Positions 31,501-38,038 of a stretch of DNA of 64,000 bases are shown piece by piece. Position numbers and translations under genes: made by a program. Origin of the DNA: Tritrichomonas musculus (taxonomy: Eukaryota > Parabasalia > Tritrichomonadida > Tritrichomonadidae). Location of the stretch: the NCBI GenBank assembly GCA_039105265.1, contig JAPFFF010000041.1, forward strand, positions 930,001 to 994,000, in the 5' to 3' direction. The notes below the pieces were generated by a model. The model did no database searches. It was not told the origin of the DNA and saw nothing but the letters and a program-made list of their open reading frames with translations. Within the stretch, counting starts at the first letter, position 1, and each line of letters starts with the position of its first letter.

Positions 31501-33984
31501 CAACATGAAATTCCTTTTGACTTTGATCAGACAATTAAAAAATGGAAAAAAGAAGGTAGAGATATTCATTTAATTCCTCATTATTTAAAAATTGTCAACA
31601 AAATAACAGAAGATGATAGTTATTATCAAGCAATCAATAAATTCAAAAAAGATTATCCAGACGAATTAACTCCAGACCTGATTTCAAAATTAGGAAATGC
31701 TTATGAAATCTATAAATTTGTTGTGTTAACACCATTACAAAAGAGATATGCAATTGCTTTTGGTAAATCAATAGAATTATCACAAATGATGAATTATGCA
31801 AAAACATTGAAAGATAAATATGAGGTAAAATGGGGAGTTGTTGATCAAGATTTACCATTTGATATAGAAATTGCAAAAATTGCAAATGAGGCAAGAATTA
31901 TTCAAAAAGAATATCAAAATACAGGAGGAATCAAGAATAAAAAACAAGTGAAATTTGAAGAAACACTGGCAAAAGAAAAAAATGAAGAAGGAGGAAATAC
32001 AAAAGAGAAAGTAATCGATTATATCAAACAAATCAAAAGTGATATGGAACAATCAAAGTTGGAATCAGAACAAACAATAAATGAAAACATTGACAGAATT
32101 AATAAAGATAAGAAAGATGGTCAGAAAATCCAAAAAGAGAAATTTAAAGAATTGAGTGTTTATTCAAAAGATTTGGAAGTAATCAATGCAATAATAGAAT
32201 ATCTTCCAACTTATGAAAAACATTTTCAGAAAGAGATGACTATCGATGATCTTAAAAAATACCATTCTGATCCGAAAAATCCAGATTGGATAAATGTTTT
32301 ACAAATTATTGCATTTTCACCATTAATTGATGATTATAATTCAATTCAAAAGAAGCAAAAGAATTTGATTTCAGTGAATGTTGAAAGTATAAGGAATAAA
32401 TATATAATAGAAGAACAAAAGGTAGAAAATACAGAGGATATCACTTATCGTCATGTTCAAGTAGCTGAAAAATCTTTTCGTGAAGAAGTTGATAAATTAA
32501 AGAAAACATATTTTGACAAATTGTTAACCGAATATCATAAACATATTGATGACAGTTCTGAAACTTTGGATCAATTACTTCAATTGTATACTTCCTTGGA
32601 TGATTTAGAAAGATATCTCAAATTGAATAGGTATATCGCAAAAACAAATAGCATATATAAACAACTCAAAGAACATTATAAGAAAGAACACACACCTTTG
32701 AAATATTCTGATTATGAAAATAAACCTATTAATAATTTAGAACCATCAATAATAATACTACAGAATTTACAAAAAGAAGCTCAAAAAGAATGGGATGATG
32801 AGAAAAAGAAAGATGATAAGGCAAAAGAACATAAACAAAAAGTTGAATCAAAACTAAATGATTTAAATTCCATTCGTCGAAAAGTTGGTTTAGCTGAAAT
32901 TGGATTTGAAAGGTATAAGAACCAAGAAACCGATACTGCTTTGTCAGATATTCAAAATATGTACAATGAAGCAAGACAAAAAGAAACAGAGAAAAATAAT
33001 CAAAACACAACAAATACAATTGGAGGTGCATTAAGAAATACTGGATATGTTAACCCTTTGAATAAACCAGCAACAACTCCAACAACTCCGACAACTCAAA
33101 CACCACCAGCAACAACGGAAGAAATACCGAAAATAAAGGATGAAAGTGAAAAGAAAGATGAGAGTGTATGGTCTAGAAATTATGAAGGTGGAATAACAAG
33201 TTTAATTCAACAAAGTGCGAAAGGTATTTCAATTAGGTCATTATTAATGGAACAACAAAAGAAAAATAAATTAAATGGTAGACCAAATATTATGTCTCAA
33301 TTTAATGAAAATGCTCCTCCTAAACCTGTTGTTCCATATCAAACAAATTCAAATATAAATAATTTATTTTCATCTAAAACAACAATGACAGAAGAGAAAG
33401 AAACACCAATAGAAAAGAAACCATTAGTAAGTCCAATTTCTGAAAAACCAATGACAATGACAAAAATTGAACCAGGAAAGAAAATTAACTTATTACCTAC
33501 AAAAGTTGATTCTCCAGAAGTTATTACAACGAAAAGTAATATGATTCAAGTTTTACCAAGAAGAGGTCGAAAGAATTTACCATTACGATTCAAACGAAAA
33601 GAAGAAATGCAAAAACAAGTCAAAATAGATGAAGATGAAGATGTAGATGAAGAACCAATGAATACAAAAGCAAAACCAAACAAGCAATTCAAGAAACAAA
33701 AATCAGAAAGAACTAAAGCATTGAAAAAGAATCCACCCAAGAAAAATACAAAGAAGAAAGTCGAAGAAGATGTGACAGATACAATTTTGGATAAACAAGA
33801 TATTTCAAAGAAAAAGCCATTACAAAGAAAAACAAAACCAGAACCTCCTCCAAAATGGGATGATCTCAAAACCGAAGAGACGCCTGAGAAAGAAGAACCA
33901 CCAAAAATAGAAACAGTCAAACCAAAAACGGAAATACCAAGTGTTATTCAAAATAATCCATCTCTAATGAAATACTTTAAGTAA
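22513..33984 (+). CDS. Giant 3823-residue structural-arm protein, unknown family
   Basis: The largest gene of the element, one uninterrupted frame of 11.5 kb. It is rich in D, E, K, N and aromatic residues, and predicted by eye to be mostly helical. Many short segments share a loose theme: an aspartate/proline turn, then W and a leucine/lysine helix (for example FPDWDPENV, WNELVNSKE, WKDDNSFQSQNEKLANLL, WGSTSTYQVNYLEKERDRLK). This suggests tens of degenerate modules of about 90-110 residues. An acidic stretch lies near 690-770. The last 330 residues are disordered: a P/T run (TTPTTPTTQTPPATT), then lysine/proline-rich sequence ending NPSLMKYFK. The leader TTTATTTTTATTGAAAA lies at the ATG. 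It opens the late/structural block, next to the packaging ATPase. A scaffold, tape-measure or internal virion protein is possible, but the function is not known. Confidence 0.85.
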   Translation: MTEIQLPEFITNVRQATCYDRTVTICDFIYPDVELCSSFDGENGIKIYFPNDKKPYLDEADFLLKEIESVGLPRPDITWVRAQHFLNPDRYLLEYESLVGYLHMYFEYLGLSNTRFTNLDSGKVNLETFLSDYTSTVEDPDNHYEEIIGDFRTQKEADVRRIFKGVFLDIESVPLPEEQTIYMMLFNYKEARIYYEFLQHWYHYDKKLELDKPWYQIISELANVPSLLRGIRNHIYDKKYQTIIQKYSGLLSSIFSNENFISGLTTLVDDQDLKNSINDLENLIRRQETDENGNIIEIFPKEAISPEPIDYIECIVLYPNQYPATKQTIKDIVTEINELPDHGVQNGDLLLTIALIKIWNSGKRWLLPNEVYDTIMEFVKQLQAKKLTDCNALRDEKIFPEVHQMLQTFSNSWGQTKVFWTRQISAELAVKKIMIGNTELKQRAQDYTEILLNLQKVENIDRKAIEDFISVKVMEYQSKMQTENYAMIYHQIIFDIIGEIKKINKEMGNKLESGFTNEVNLFKESLNRWAYITEWVYQFEHNPANQTKIATEAWSEYPLSNEAIHKIRNYYGERNIIHEYRYWLGELAYLEAMFHLYNQNWNYTLENFVEKFELLIKRDEIENEALCEIELPKQIQNLQQIEAKTGQKQEYLHSEIGLQNLKTFTKTMLIRQKYYIFRQIYSDFIKKNVGIESRVMNEFLQRRLEERKKDEKQSAKEMQIQFDLEDAAENAGVETEQLVPEDQQLMNPQLNEDEILNEEDESNWVNNCMQFITNAKQFWQTYCENKNNLIPLFHLDANQLGIIHILNQQRNLINDKSNINERAFQQHIESLAPQFYEIIKKKCVIEYVRWKRNVPPSNIDEEISRYNVQANDENSINRIVDLFRSDFLKYKPKLQKLYDFLILKTNLPDFDDWSNSIWIETELEQNLNEWIQKKNEETLYLDDYQKYFSQVVALLRQGLDKYNIKIEKIRKIANQLFPNDINLYVTKDNDDWKQNMNAKINDPNFRGQIQAEIQQWDAKANERLSKIQAILQNQTTAGKVTQDNYQSAKTDFENKFIKNGNIIDSNKDAELQQLLVYSEAQKNEKVTIDKKQEIANLFASYGVPVSDKDLNKYTSDYFMSTNKQLIMTDINTRILREKENRDNADLTEFENKIVPQIQMINTISQVIPRVQAISIDAKRQQIMNTQKNRPAEINIVKGQIQNEINQAFSTCQSSQIQHYRTEIQKKIDHTRRSCNLGEEIEKILKTIIIENQTIAKHHENFLAWKSVWDANELTIDNKIKEIVEVIRNQNNSGFNAQTVSNEIFTTICYPNFDQNLVIQKLNQKLEEEKKNKKEKEYQTQINSLKSSFQEAYGREYSEEKWNELVNSKESTEKKIEKISRQIEQKNEQKGNQQLNCVNTINRCFSAAFPDWDPENVNLIIQNFLDLYPNLNSVEDVDNLLKSMEPKFKNCGRVFRLWNKHKFANTYLGLGILQSLNYDLNVLFENVELWEKRNKLFHYSPLSLLRAFLGDKSQQNQNVLQSLASFEQKRRNLERNDEFMRKFNSLSGSLSAEDKEDFLCEIVGHCDQPDDIDQYISLKTDWIQKGYDWKNWDQRKTFEETYNSNNGLEYSSRRIRSIYNQVTPQDNQQIDSLKTLLETNYPEKFSPVYWNEIEDQVFKNDGNQFLSYLEGERVYQDFLKLMPPNVFPPTFKQYYGNQDVHTALRNIQTLFKQKNDFAKTIRGDKELERAVREYNEIADVNDQYTLERILYLEKPTTSLELKNKFQNMLQEKVNGVDRNELLDETIRDIWRSYFPNDLKASSTWRSEFNGNYLAIVAIRKLSQLYHFYHEFHPDEEVNLSKIVKYFGNSIDETQKKLEEYYTQNIEIFNNQWKKNKTLKGYLEEFKDDFGGSVDLARKRAYGKFHGNLEHCLKFFKNYKLQRDLETQKTGQVRTDINTFLGQVLSNEDPNTLLDGIESEHNSRTQSQTNWNRNADFRNHGNIKSRLDNDHQIDITYDITWDSNKMYNNYLIPIAEKYYEQITNKKYHPPANLDLSNPATKYQTIVQEAETIREKNENWDITEVQSTLDTYKNQDKINVKITYDELKKKYENPQDALKFLEIEKLKKDILVKLWKPDDEELPRDNKCFKKYFEYQENQLTERLHELRNIVGMFKEDRRESWGSDNFSKILQNYRIYFSEDTLRSSADKCQIYYENDYHKGKTELEYLYNLAHFHKTFQEPYFEKQPSNPSVNEMKETNDAIDIIMNNYKDYKLDSNLTGKIEDYNTYSGKDHQTKLSLVKKFKQDKQKAKIFLDHGTWLGKILSFGDDQLAKSQTVSVEGIAKLKEIYSTKTKDDEAFKSQEFQMKLDEYNALIGDTKTITDMKNDYKTYTNALYAMNSTQIKYELINKYQLKENDVNALMADTWSQSYQNLKNKKNDLDTIISNCKSDSEIVSFHDDLKRNYDTTTPILDQLIKDEKYDIPKLYYHILSKLWKRKSGEDVQWKDDNSFQSQNEKLANLLHAFDRRKKAFNENSELLQLVNDPTVPVTQEQLWKRYMYSTKHENDDAKDAIQFMKNEKRKKIYLKKWNELGKKIDEKTWEKFTKEDEREEFFEQMEKEYRQEEKKWNQIGKFIPYYNSYHDDKNQLLDWEQAYQKWEGNYEKAKDEIELSNLAHSYELEFGKKWESQKTKKEQIKYLTKIEDDWLNYYKYHPTFMSVFNDYNNTLTSQAKKLEDVIDKYGSDVNKITIEMSYELLTTRMKAIDPTFKAEEYYKNEDGVQRLENEYKTLQANNNSVLGDSEITGLFDTYKVNYPDDTRKLWNISKDMSHNKTEVKNFFLIKNLIHEIQNDYTKVFNYNDRSNWGSTSTYQVNYLEKERDRLKKELDQLKSIGNINELVDIYNDMNGFKDASTQKDLKKIFVENDCQYYKTYYYLLAHKYNSINPEKKKALTYSGSGDRACRALEKEIREVEEVESQLKLNKKWKDLTLEEQDMIMKNNKDPVYAIVYLESKDDIKNYNEQHEIPFDFDQTIKKWKKEGRDIHLIPHYLKIVNKITEDDSYYQAINKFKKDYPDELTPDLISKLGNAYEIYKFVVLTPLQKRYAIAFGKSIELSQMMNYAKTLKDKYEVKWGVVDQDLPFDIEIAKIANEARIIQKEYQNTGGIKNKKQVKFEETLAKEKNEEGGNTKEKVIDYIKQIKSDMEQSKLESEQTINENIDRINKDKKDGQKIQKEKFKELSVYSKDLEVINAIIEYLPTYEKHFQKEMTIDDLKKYHSDPKNPDWINVLQIIAFSPLIDDYNSIQKKQKNLISVNVESIRNKYIIEEQKVENTEDITYRHVQVAEKSFREEVDKLKKTYFDKLLTEYHKHIDDSSETLDQLLQLYTSLDDLERYLKLNRYIAKTNSIYKQLKEHYKKEHTPLKYSDYENKPINNLEPSIIILQNLQKEAQKEWDDEKKKDDKAKEHKQKVESKLNDLNSIRRKVGLAEIGFERYKNQETDTALSDIQNMYNEARQKETEKNNQNTTNTIGGALRNTGYVNPLNKPATTPTTPTTQTPPATTEEIPKIKDESEKKDESVWSRNYEGGITSLIQQSAKGISIRSLLMEQQKKNKLNGRPNIMSQFNENAPPKPVVPYQTNSNINNLFSSKTTMTEEKETPIEKKPLVSPISEKPMTMTKIEPGKKINLLPTKVDSPEVITTKSNMIQVLPRRGRKNLPLRFKRKEEMQKQVKIDEDEDVDEEPMNTKAKPNKQFKKQKSERTKALKKNPPKKNTKKKVEEDVTDTILDKQDISKKKPLQRKTKPEPPPKWDDLKTEETPEKEEPPKIETVKPKTEIPSVIQNNPSLMKYFK

Positions 33985-34017
33985 ATAAATGTTTATTTTT
34001 ATTTTTATTCAAAAATC

Positions 34018-34494
34018 ATGAGTAACGCAGAGATAACAGAATTAAGAAAGTTGTTACAGGAATTCAAGAAACCAGAAAAGAAACCAAGAAAATTATCAGC
34101 ATTAAATAAATTTAAGAAATATATCATGGGAAGAGTTACTGAAAAAGCTTTAGCAGAAACAAATTATGTTGATTTAATTCCAGTTGATAAAATGAGATTA
34201 TTATGTAAAGCTTATCCAATTGTTTGGAATCAATTAGTTTTACAACCACTTTATCAAGAATATGGTTTAACAACAGAAGAAGAACAAAGAAGATATCGTG
34301 GAAATAAAACAACTCAAGAAGATTATCATAAAATTGTTGACGGTTTAATTGAAAAATTGAAAACTGGACCAAAAGACGATAGACAACATTTTGAAGAAGA
34401 TATTGAACAATTATTAGTAGCTGCAATTCAACAAGCATCAAGTGAATTTGATGATGACGATGATGATGGAGAAGAAGAAATTACTGAAGAGTAA
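34018..34494 (+). CDS. Small helical protein with acidic tail
   Basis: A 158-residue protein: basic N-terminal helix (ELRKLLQEFKKPEKKPRKLS), a helical middle with VDKMRLLCKAYPIVWNQLVL, and a C-terminal tail of D/E residues (FDDDDDDGEEEITEE). It starts 33 bases after the giant gene and has the same T-rich leader (TTTATTTTTATTCAAAAATC). It lies between the giant gene and the packaging ATPase, so a virion or packaging role is likely. Family not recognised. Confidence 0.7.
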   Translation: MSNAEITELRKLLQEFKKPEKKPRKLSALNKFKKYIMGRVTEKALAETNYVDLIPVDKMRLLCKAYPIVWNQLVLQPLYQEYGLTTEEEQRRYRGNKTTQEDYHKIVDGLIEKLKTGPKDDRQHFEEDIEQLLVAAIQQASSEFDDDDDDGEEEITEE

Positions 34495-34539
34495 ATTTTT
34501 ATAACTTTTTTTACATAATTTAGTCGGAATTTAAAAAAT

Positions 34540-35403
34540 ATGAGTGACAGTGATTATTTCAGTGATAGCGAAGAAGAAGAAGTTAATTTTGCAAAAGAAA
34601 ACATTAGATCAAAAATAAAAGCAAGGTTAAAATCAAATTTGAGTCCAAAAAATGATTCTTTAATTGCTCCAATTCATGAAGATATTGTTGCTAAATATAA
34701 TTCTGTTAATGTTATTGTAGGTAAACAAAGTATGGGAAAAACAGTTACAGCATTAGAAGAAATAATTAAAATTTCAATACTTAATACTCATCATTTATTA
34801 GTTTATGTTACAAAAGATGGTGAAGAGAACGATAAAAGTTGGTTATCATTGAAACCATTATTACAAATACCAACAGTAGTGGTTAGTGAAAAAGATGCTG
34901 AAGAATGTATCGATGAATTATTAGCAGCAAAAAGTTTATATTACAAAATTCGAAGAGAAAGAACAAAAAATAAAATTAAACAAGAACAACTCGATGATTT
35001 ATTTAATGTTTTATTTGTTGAAGATTTTGATAGAGAATATTTACATTCAATTGTATTATTTGATGATATTTCTAATTCAAAATTATTCTCATCTGAAGAA
35101 TCATTTTTTAGTCAATTATTACGTAGATGTCGTCATACAAATATGTCTTATTTCTTATTAGTTCAAGGTTGGAAAGGGTTAAAACCACATATTAAAAATG
35201 AAATTAGTACATTATATTTATTACCTGGTTTTAATAAACAACAATTACGTTACATTTATTCTCAAGCAGCAAGTAATTTAGATTTTGAAGACTTTTTTGA
35301 TGCTTTCCAACAATTAAATGAAATGAAACATGAACATCCTGATGAACATCCAATGATTGTTATTCAATGTTCATCAGGTGGTGATACATATATTAGGTCT
35401 TAG
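34540..35403 (+). CDS. A32/FtsK-HerA-type genome packaging ATPase
   Basis: A 287-residue P-loop ATPase. Walker A is GKQSMGKT at about residues 61-68; Walker B is IVLFDD near 171-176. It is followed by the typical LLRRCRHTNMSYFLLVQGWK sensor region and IKNEISTLYLLPGFNKQQ. This arrangement and length fit the packaging ATPases of Polintons, virophages and large DNA viruses, which drive genome entry into the capsid. An acidic N-terminal leader of about 40 residues precedes the domain. It sits just before the capsid genes, as is usual in the class. Confidence 0.85.
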   Translation: MSDSDYFSDSEEEEVNFAKENIRSKIKARLKSNLSPKNDSLIAPIHEDIVAKYNSVNVIVGKQSMGKTVTALEEIIKISILNTHHLLVYVTKDGEENDKSWLSLKPLLQIPTVVVSEKDAEECIDELLAAKSLYYKIRRERTKNKIKQEQLDDLFNVLFVEDFDREYLHSIVLFDDISNSKLFSSEESFFSQLLRRCRHTNMSYFLLVQGWKGLKPHIKNEISTLYLLPGFNKQQLRYIYSQAASNLDFEDFFDAFQQLNEMKHEHPDEHPMIVIQCSSGGDTYIRS

Positions 35404-35695
35404 AGTTAATAAAATTGATAACATCATTCAAAGTAATTTTAATTTTTGCAATATCATCTTTGATTTTCATTATTTCTGAATCGTCTTTTTCTTCTTCTTC
35501 ATTGACCTTCTTTAACATTAATTCACCTTTGATTTTAGTAATACGATAACCTTGAATATGATACTTTTTGTTTAGTTTATGTGTTGTTTCTGAATCTAGT
35601 TGTTCTTTGTTCTTAGAATAGAATAAATTAAACTCATCAGTTGTGTTAAACTCTTTTAAATATTTTTGAATTGGTTCAATAATTTTCAATTCCAT
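35393..35695 (-). CDS. Small conserved-looking protein beside the ATPase
   Basis: A 100-residue protein. Residues 8-60 carry YLKEFNTTDEFNLFYSKNKE and KLNKKYHIQGYRITKIKGEL, a folded-looking segment of a kind I associate with Polinton and virophage genomes (from memory, not searched). The rest is a coiled coil (KIKDDIAKIKITLNDVINF). It ends inside the last 11 bases of the ATPase gene, tail to tail. Function unknown. Confidence 0.65.
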   Translation of the reverse strand: MELKIIEPIQKYLKEFNTTDEFNLFYSKNKEQLDSETTHKLNKKYHIQGYRITKIKGELMLKKVNEEEEKDDSEIMKIKDDIAKIKITLNDVINFINSKT

Positions 35696-35745
35696 TTTAA
35701 AAAAATAAAATTTATTTAAACATTTTTGAAACTATTTAAAACAAT

Positions 35746-35877
35746 ATGCTGATTGAAATTCTCTTAGGAACGCTTGTTTTAATTGAATTAGTGAACACAT
35801 TATTAAGAGTGATAAAACTTTTCCCTCCTGATGATCCACCAATAGATGAAGAAGTAAGAAGGCGAATGTACTCTTAA
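35746..35877 (+). CDS. 43-residue single-span membrane protein
   Basis: Begins MLIEILLGTLVLIELVNTLL, one hydrophobic helix, then a PPDDPP turn and a short charged tail ending RRRMYS. It overlaps the 3' end of the next minus-strand gene by three bases, tail to tail. Tiny membrane proteins like this are common in the virions of membrane-containing DNA viruses; a virion role is an inference. Confidence 0.55.
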   Translation: MLIEILLGTLVLIELVNTLLRVIKLFPPDDPPIDEEVRRRMYS

Positions 35878-36140
35878 TCAGCATGTTCTTTTTCATACGC
35901 AGGTTGTAAGAATTTATCTTTTCCTGTTGCATTCCAAGATTGAACAGTATCATTCACTGTTCGAATTCCTTTGCCAACACCACCCAAAACATTTCCAGCA
36001 GGTCCTCCTACCCAGGTTCCAACTTTTTCTATGGCTGGTGCAACGTAATCTGATGCAAATTGTAAAACTTTAGGCCCATTTTTCTTTGCAAAGTTTACAA
36101 TATTTTTTCCTATTTTTTTAATCCATTGTCCAAAAGCCAT
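35874..36140 (-). CDS. Amphipathic-helix minor virion protein (pVI-like style)
   Basis: An 88-residue protein. The N-terminus MAFGQWIKKIGKNIVNFAKK is a strongly amphipathic cationic helix. It is followed by VLQFASDYVAPAIEKVG and a glycine-rich hydrophobic segment (WVGGPAGNVLGGVGKGI), then a soluble tail. Such a layout is seen in adenovirus pVI-type membrane-active proteins and in small Polinton virion proteins. It is flanked by the packaging ATPase and the capsid genes. The functional reading is an inference from composition. Confidence 0.65.
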   Translation of the reverse strand: MAFGQWIKKIGKNIVNFAKKNGPKVLQFASDYVAPAIEKVGTWVGGPAGNVLGGVGKGIRTVNDTVQSWNATGKDKFLQPAYEKEHAD

Positions 36141-36216
36141 CTTTTTGAATTTCGTCTGTTTTTCATCTTTGAAAAAAATTGGCTTTTCGAATTTTTTAAA
36201 TTCTTCATAAAAACAG

Positions 36217-38007
36217 ATGACATATCAAAACGCGCAATTTAAGAATTCAGGAAATGATGAAGGTGACATATTAAACTTTTTCAATAATCATTTGAGGACA
36301 TTAGTACAAAAGAATGGAGGTGATAATACTTTTTCAATTGTTGAGGAATTATGTCATGACAAAGATGAAACAATTCCTTTAGGCACAAAAACAAAAATTA
36401 GATTAACTCATTCAGGCCATACAATCTCACAAATAGAGAAAAGTTTTATTGAAATGACTGTTCAACTTGCATTAAAATTCACAACAAAAATTGATGCAAA
36501 TTCGTTCTACGAAGATAAGAAATTGGATCATCGATTTTTGAATTTAATCTTTGTTGGATTTAAAGATGCTGTTGAAATAATTCAAGAACTACAATTTTGG
36601 GTTGATGGAAAATTATTAAGTGGCTATCATCAAAGTGAAATGATGAGAGAATCTTTTGCTTACAATTGCATTCGTCCAAAAGATGACAAAACAAATGCAT
36701 CTCATTCTCATTCATTATGGGAAAGTGTTATGTGTATGTCTCCAAATGTTGCTGGTTGTTATATTCCATTATATTGCTTTGAAAATGAAAAATTAGTAAC
36801 AGTTGAAATGAAGCTCATAATTCCTTTCACAGATCAACTTGCATTACAAGCTTGGAGATTGTATCCAAATCGAATTCTTGGAGAAATGGAAGAAGAAGTT
36901 AAGTTTTGTTTGGATTCATTGGTTTGGTGTCAAATTCCACCTGAAAATGTTTCAGAGATTAAAAAGTTCTGGACTGGTGGAAAAGATATGAGTTTGGCCG
37001 TTCCTCACAACTTAGCAATAACAAATCATTTCACACAAATCAAAAATAGTGCAATTATTGTCAAAAAGGTCTTGAATGCCGCCTCGGATATTGTTCAAAC
37101 ACTCATCAAAAAATCTGTTCCCTCTGATGTCAATAAGGGGAATTTCACCGTATATGAACTCGGAGTGAATACATTAGAATATGAACCAAGTAAATGTTCA
37201 ATTACGAGATGTCGCTCAAATTGTGCAGGATTTGGAGTCAAACCTGATGTTATTGAAAGTTTGATGACAACGTTACAAGAACCAATAATTATCCCATCTC
37301 AAGAATTAACTCGTTTTCAATTTGAACACCAAATTTCAACAAAGAATATATCAATTTCAAAATCTGTTCCATTAAAGAATGCGACAAATATTACAATGAT
37401 GTTTCCAAGTAAAGGTGATGTGACTTGTTATAAGAATGTGATGATGAAATCTGTTCGATTATCAGTTAATAAAAAGAAATATCCAGAAACAGAATTTGAT
37501 AAAACTTGGGATGCTAGATTTGTTCAATATCAATTAATGGCAAATGAATTGGAAGGAAATATTGAACCTACAAATGAATTTGTTGAATCTATTTCTAGAC
37601 CATTAAACTATCATTTTGACGATTACCCGATTAAACATTCGGAAGGCGATTGTGAACGTGATTTTAAGACTGATAATACAAGATTTTTAATGTGTCCATT
37701 TGATAACACTAGTTTCGGAATCAACTTCCAATTAGAGAGAGGAAATTCTGGTTATGTGTTTGATGGTGTTGATACTGGAAATCAAGCAGTCGCAATCGAA
37801 TTTAAAGGTGACATGATATCGAATGATGATACCAATACATATTATTATCCTGATTTGAAAATTGAGGCGGATGATATCGTTGTAAATACAGATTCAAAAC
37901 AAAATCCAATTCCAGAAATGTGGGTTTGCTCAGATACTTATTGGACTTGGTCAATTCAAGATGGAGTTCAATATTACCCACGTGGAAGACCAACTGGTTA
38001 TGACTAA
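36217..38007 (+). CDS. Candidate major capsid protein, paralog 1
   Basis: A 596-residue protein beginning MTYQNAQFKNSGNDEGDILN. Length and genomic position (after the ATPase, before a small jelly-roll-like gene) fit a Polinton double-jelly-roll major capsid protein, and the mix of strand-like segments agrees. Marked segments are PFTDQLALQAWRLYPNRILG, SVPLKNATNITMMFPS, WDARFVQYQLMANELEG and FGINFQLERGNSGYVFDG. A second copy follows directly at 38039. No search or structure model was possible, so the capsid call rests on context, size and general pattern. Confidence 0.7.
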   Translation: MTYQNAQFKNSGNDEGDILNFFNNHLRTLVQKNGGDNTFSIVEELCHDKDETIPLGTKTKIRLTHSGHTISQIEKSFIEMTVQLALKFTTKIDANSFYEDKKLDHRFLNLIFVGFKDAVEIIQELQFWVDGKLLSGYHQSEMMRESFAYNCIRPKDDKTNASHSHSLWESVMCMSPNVAGCYIPLYCFENEKLVTVEMKLIIPFTDQLALQAWRLYPNRILGEMEEEVKFCLDSLVWCQIPPENVSEIKKFWTGGKDMSLAVPHNLAITNHFTQIKNSAIIVKKVLNAASDIVQTLIKKSVPSDVNKGNFTVYELGVNTLEYEPSKCSITRCRSNCAGFGVKPDVIESLMTTLQEPIIIPSQELTRFQFEHQISTKNISISKSVPLKNATNITMMFPSKGDVTCYKNVMMKSVRLSVNKKKYPETEFDKTWDARFVQYQLMANELEGNIEPTNEFVESISRPLNYHFDDYPIKHSEGDCERDFKTDNTRFLMCPFDNTSFGINFQLERGNSGYVFDGVDTGNQAVAIEFKGDMISNDDTNTYYYPDLKIEADDIVVNTDSKQNPIPEMWVCSDTYWTWSIQDGVQYYPRGRPTGYD

Positions 38008-38038
38008 GATAAGATCTAATTTTTTTTTGCAAGAACAA

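Noticed and set aside
37961-38038. Upstream ATG for the second capsid paralog
   Set aside because: It lies inside the end of the first paralog, and the two proteins align only from MTYQNAQF at 38039.
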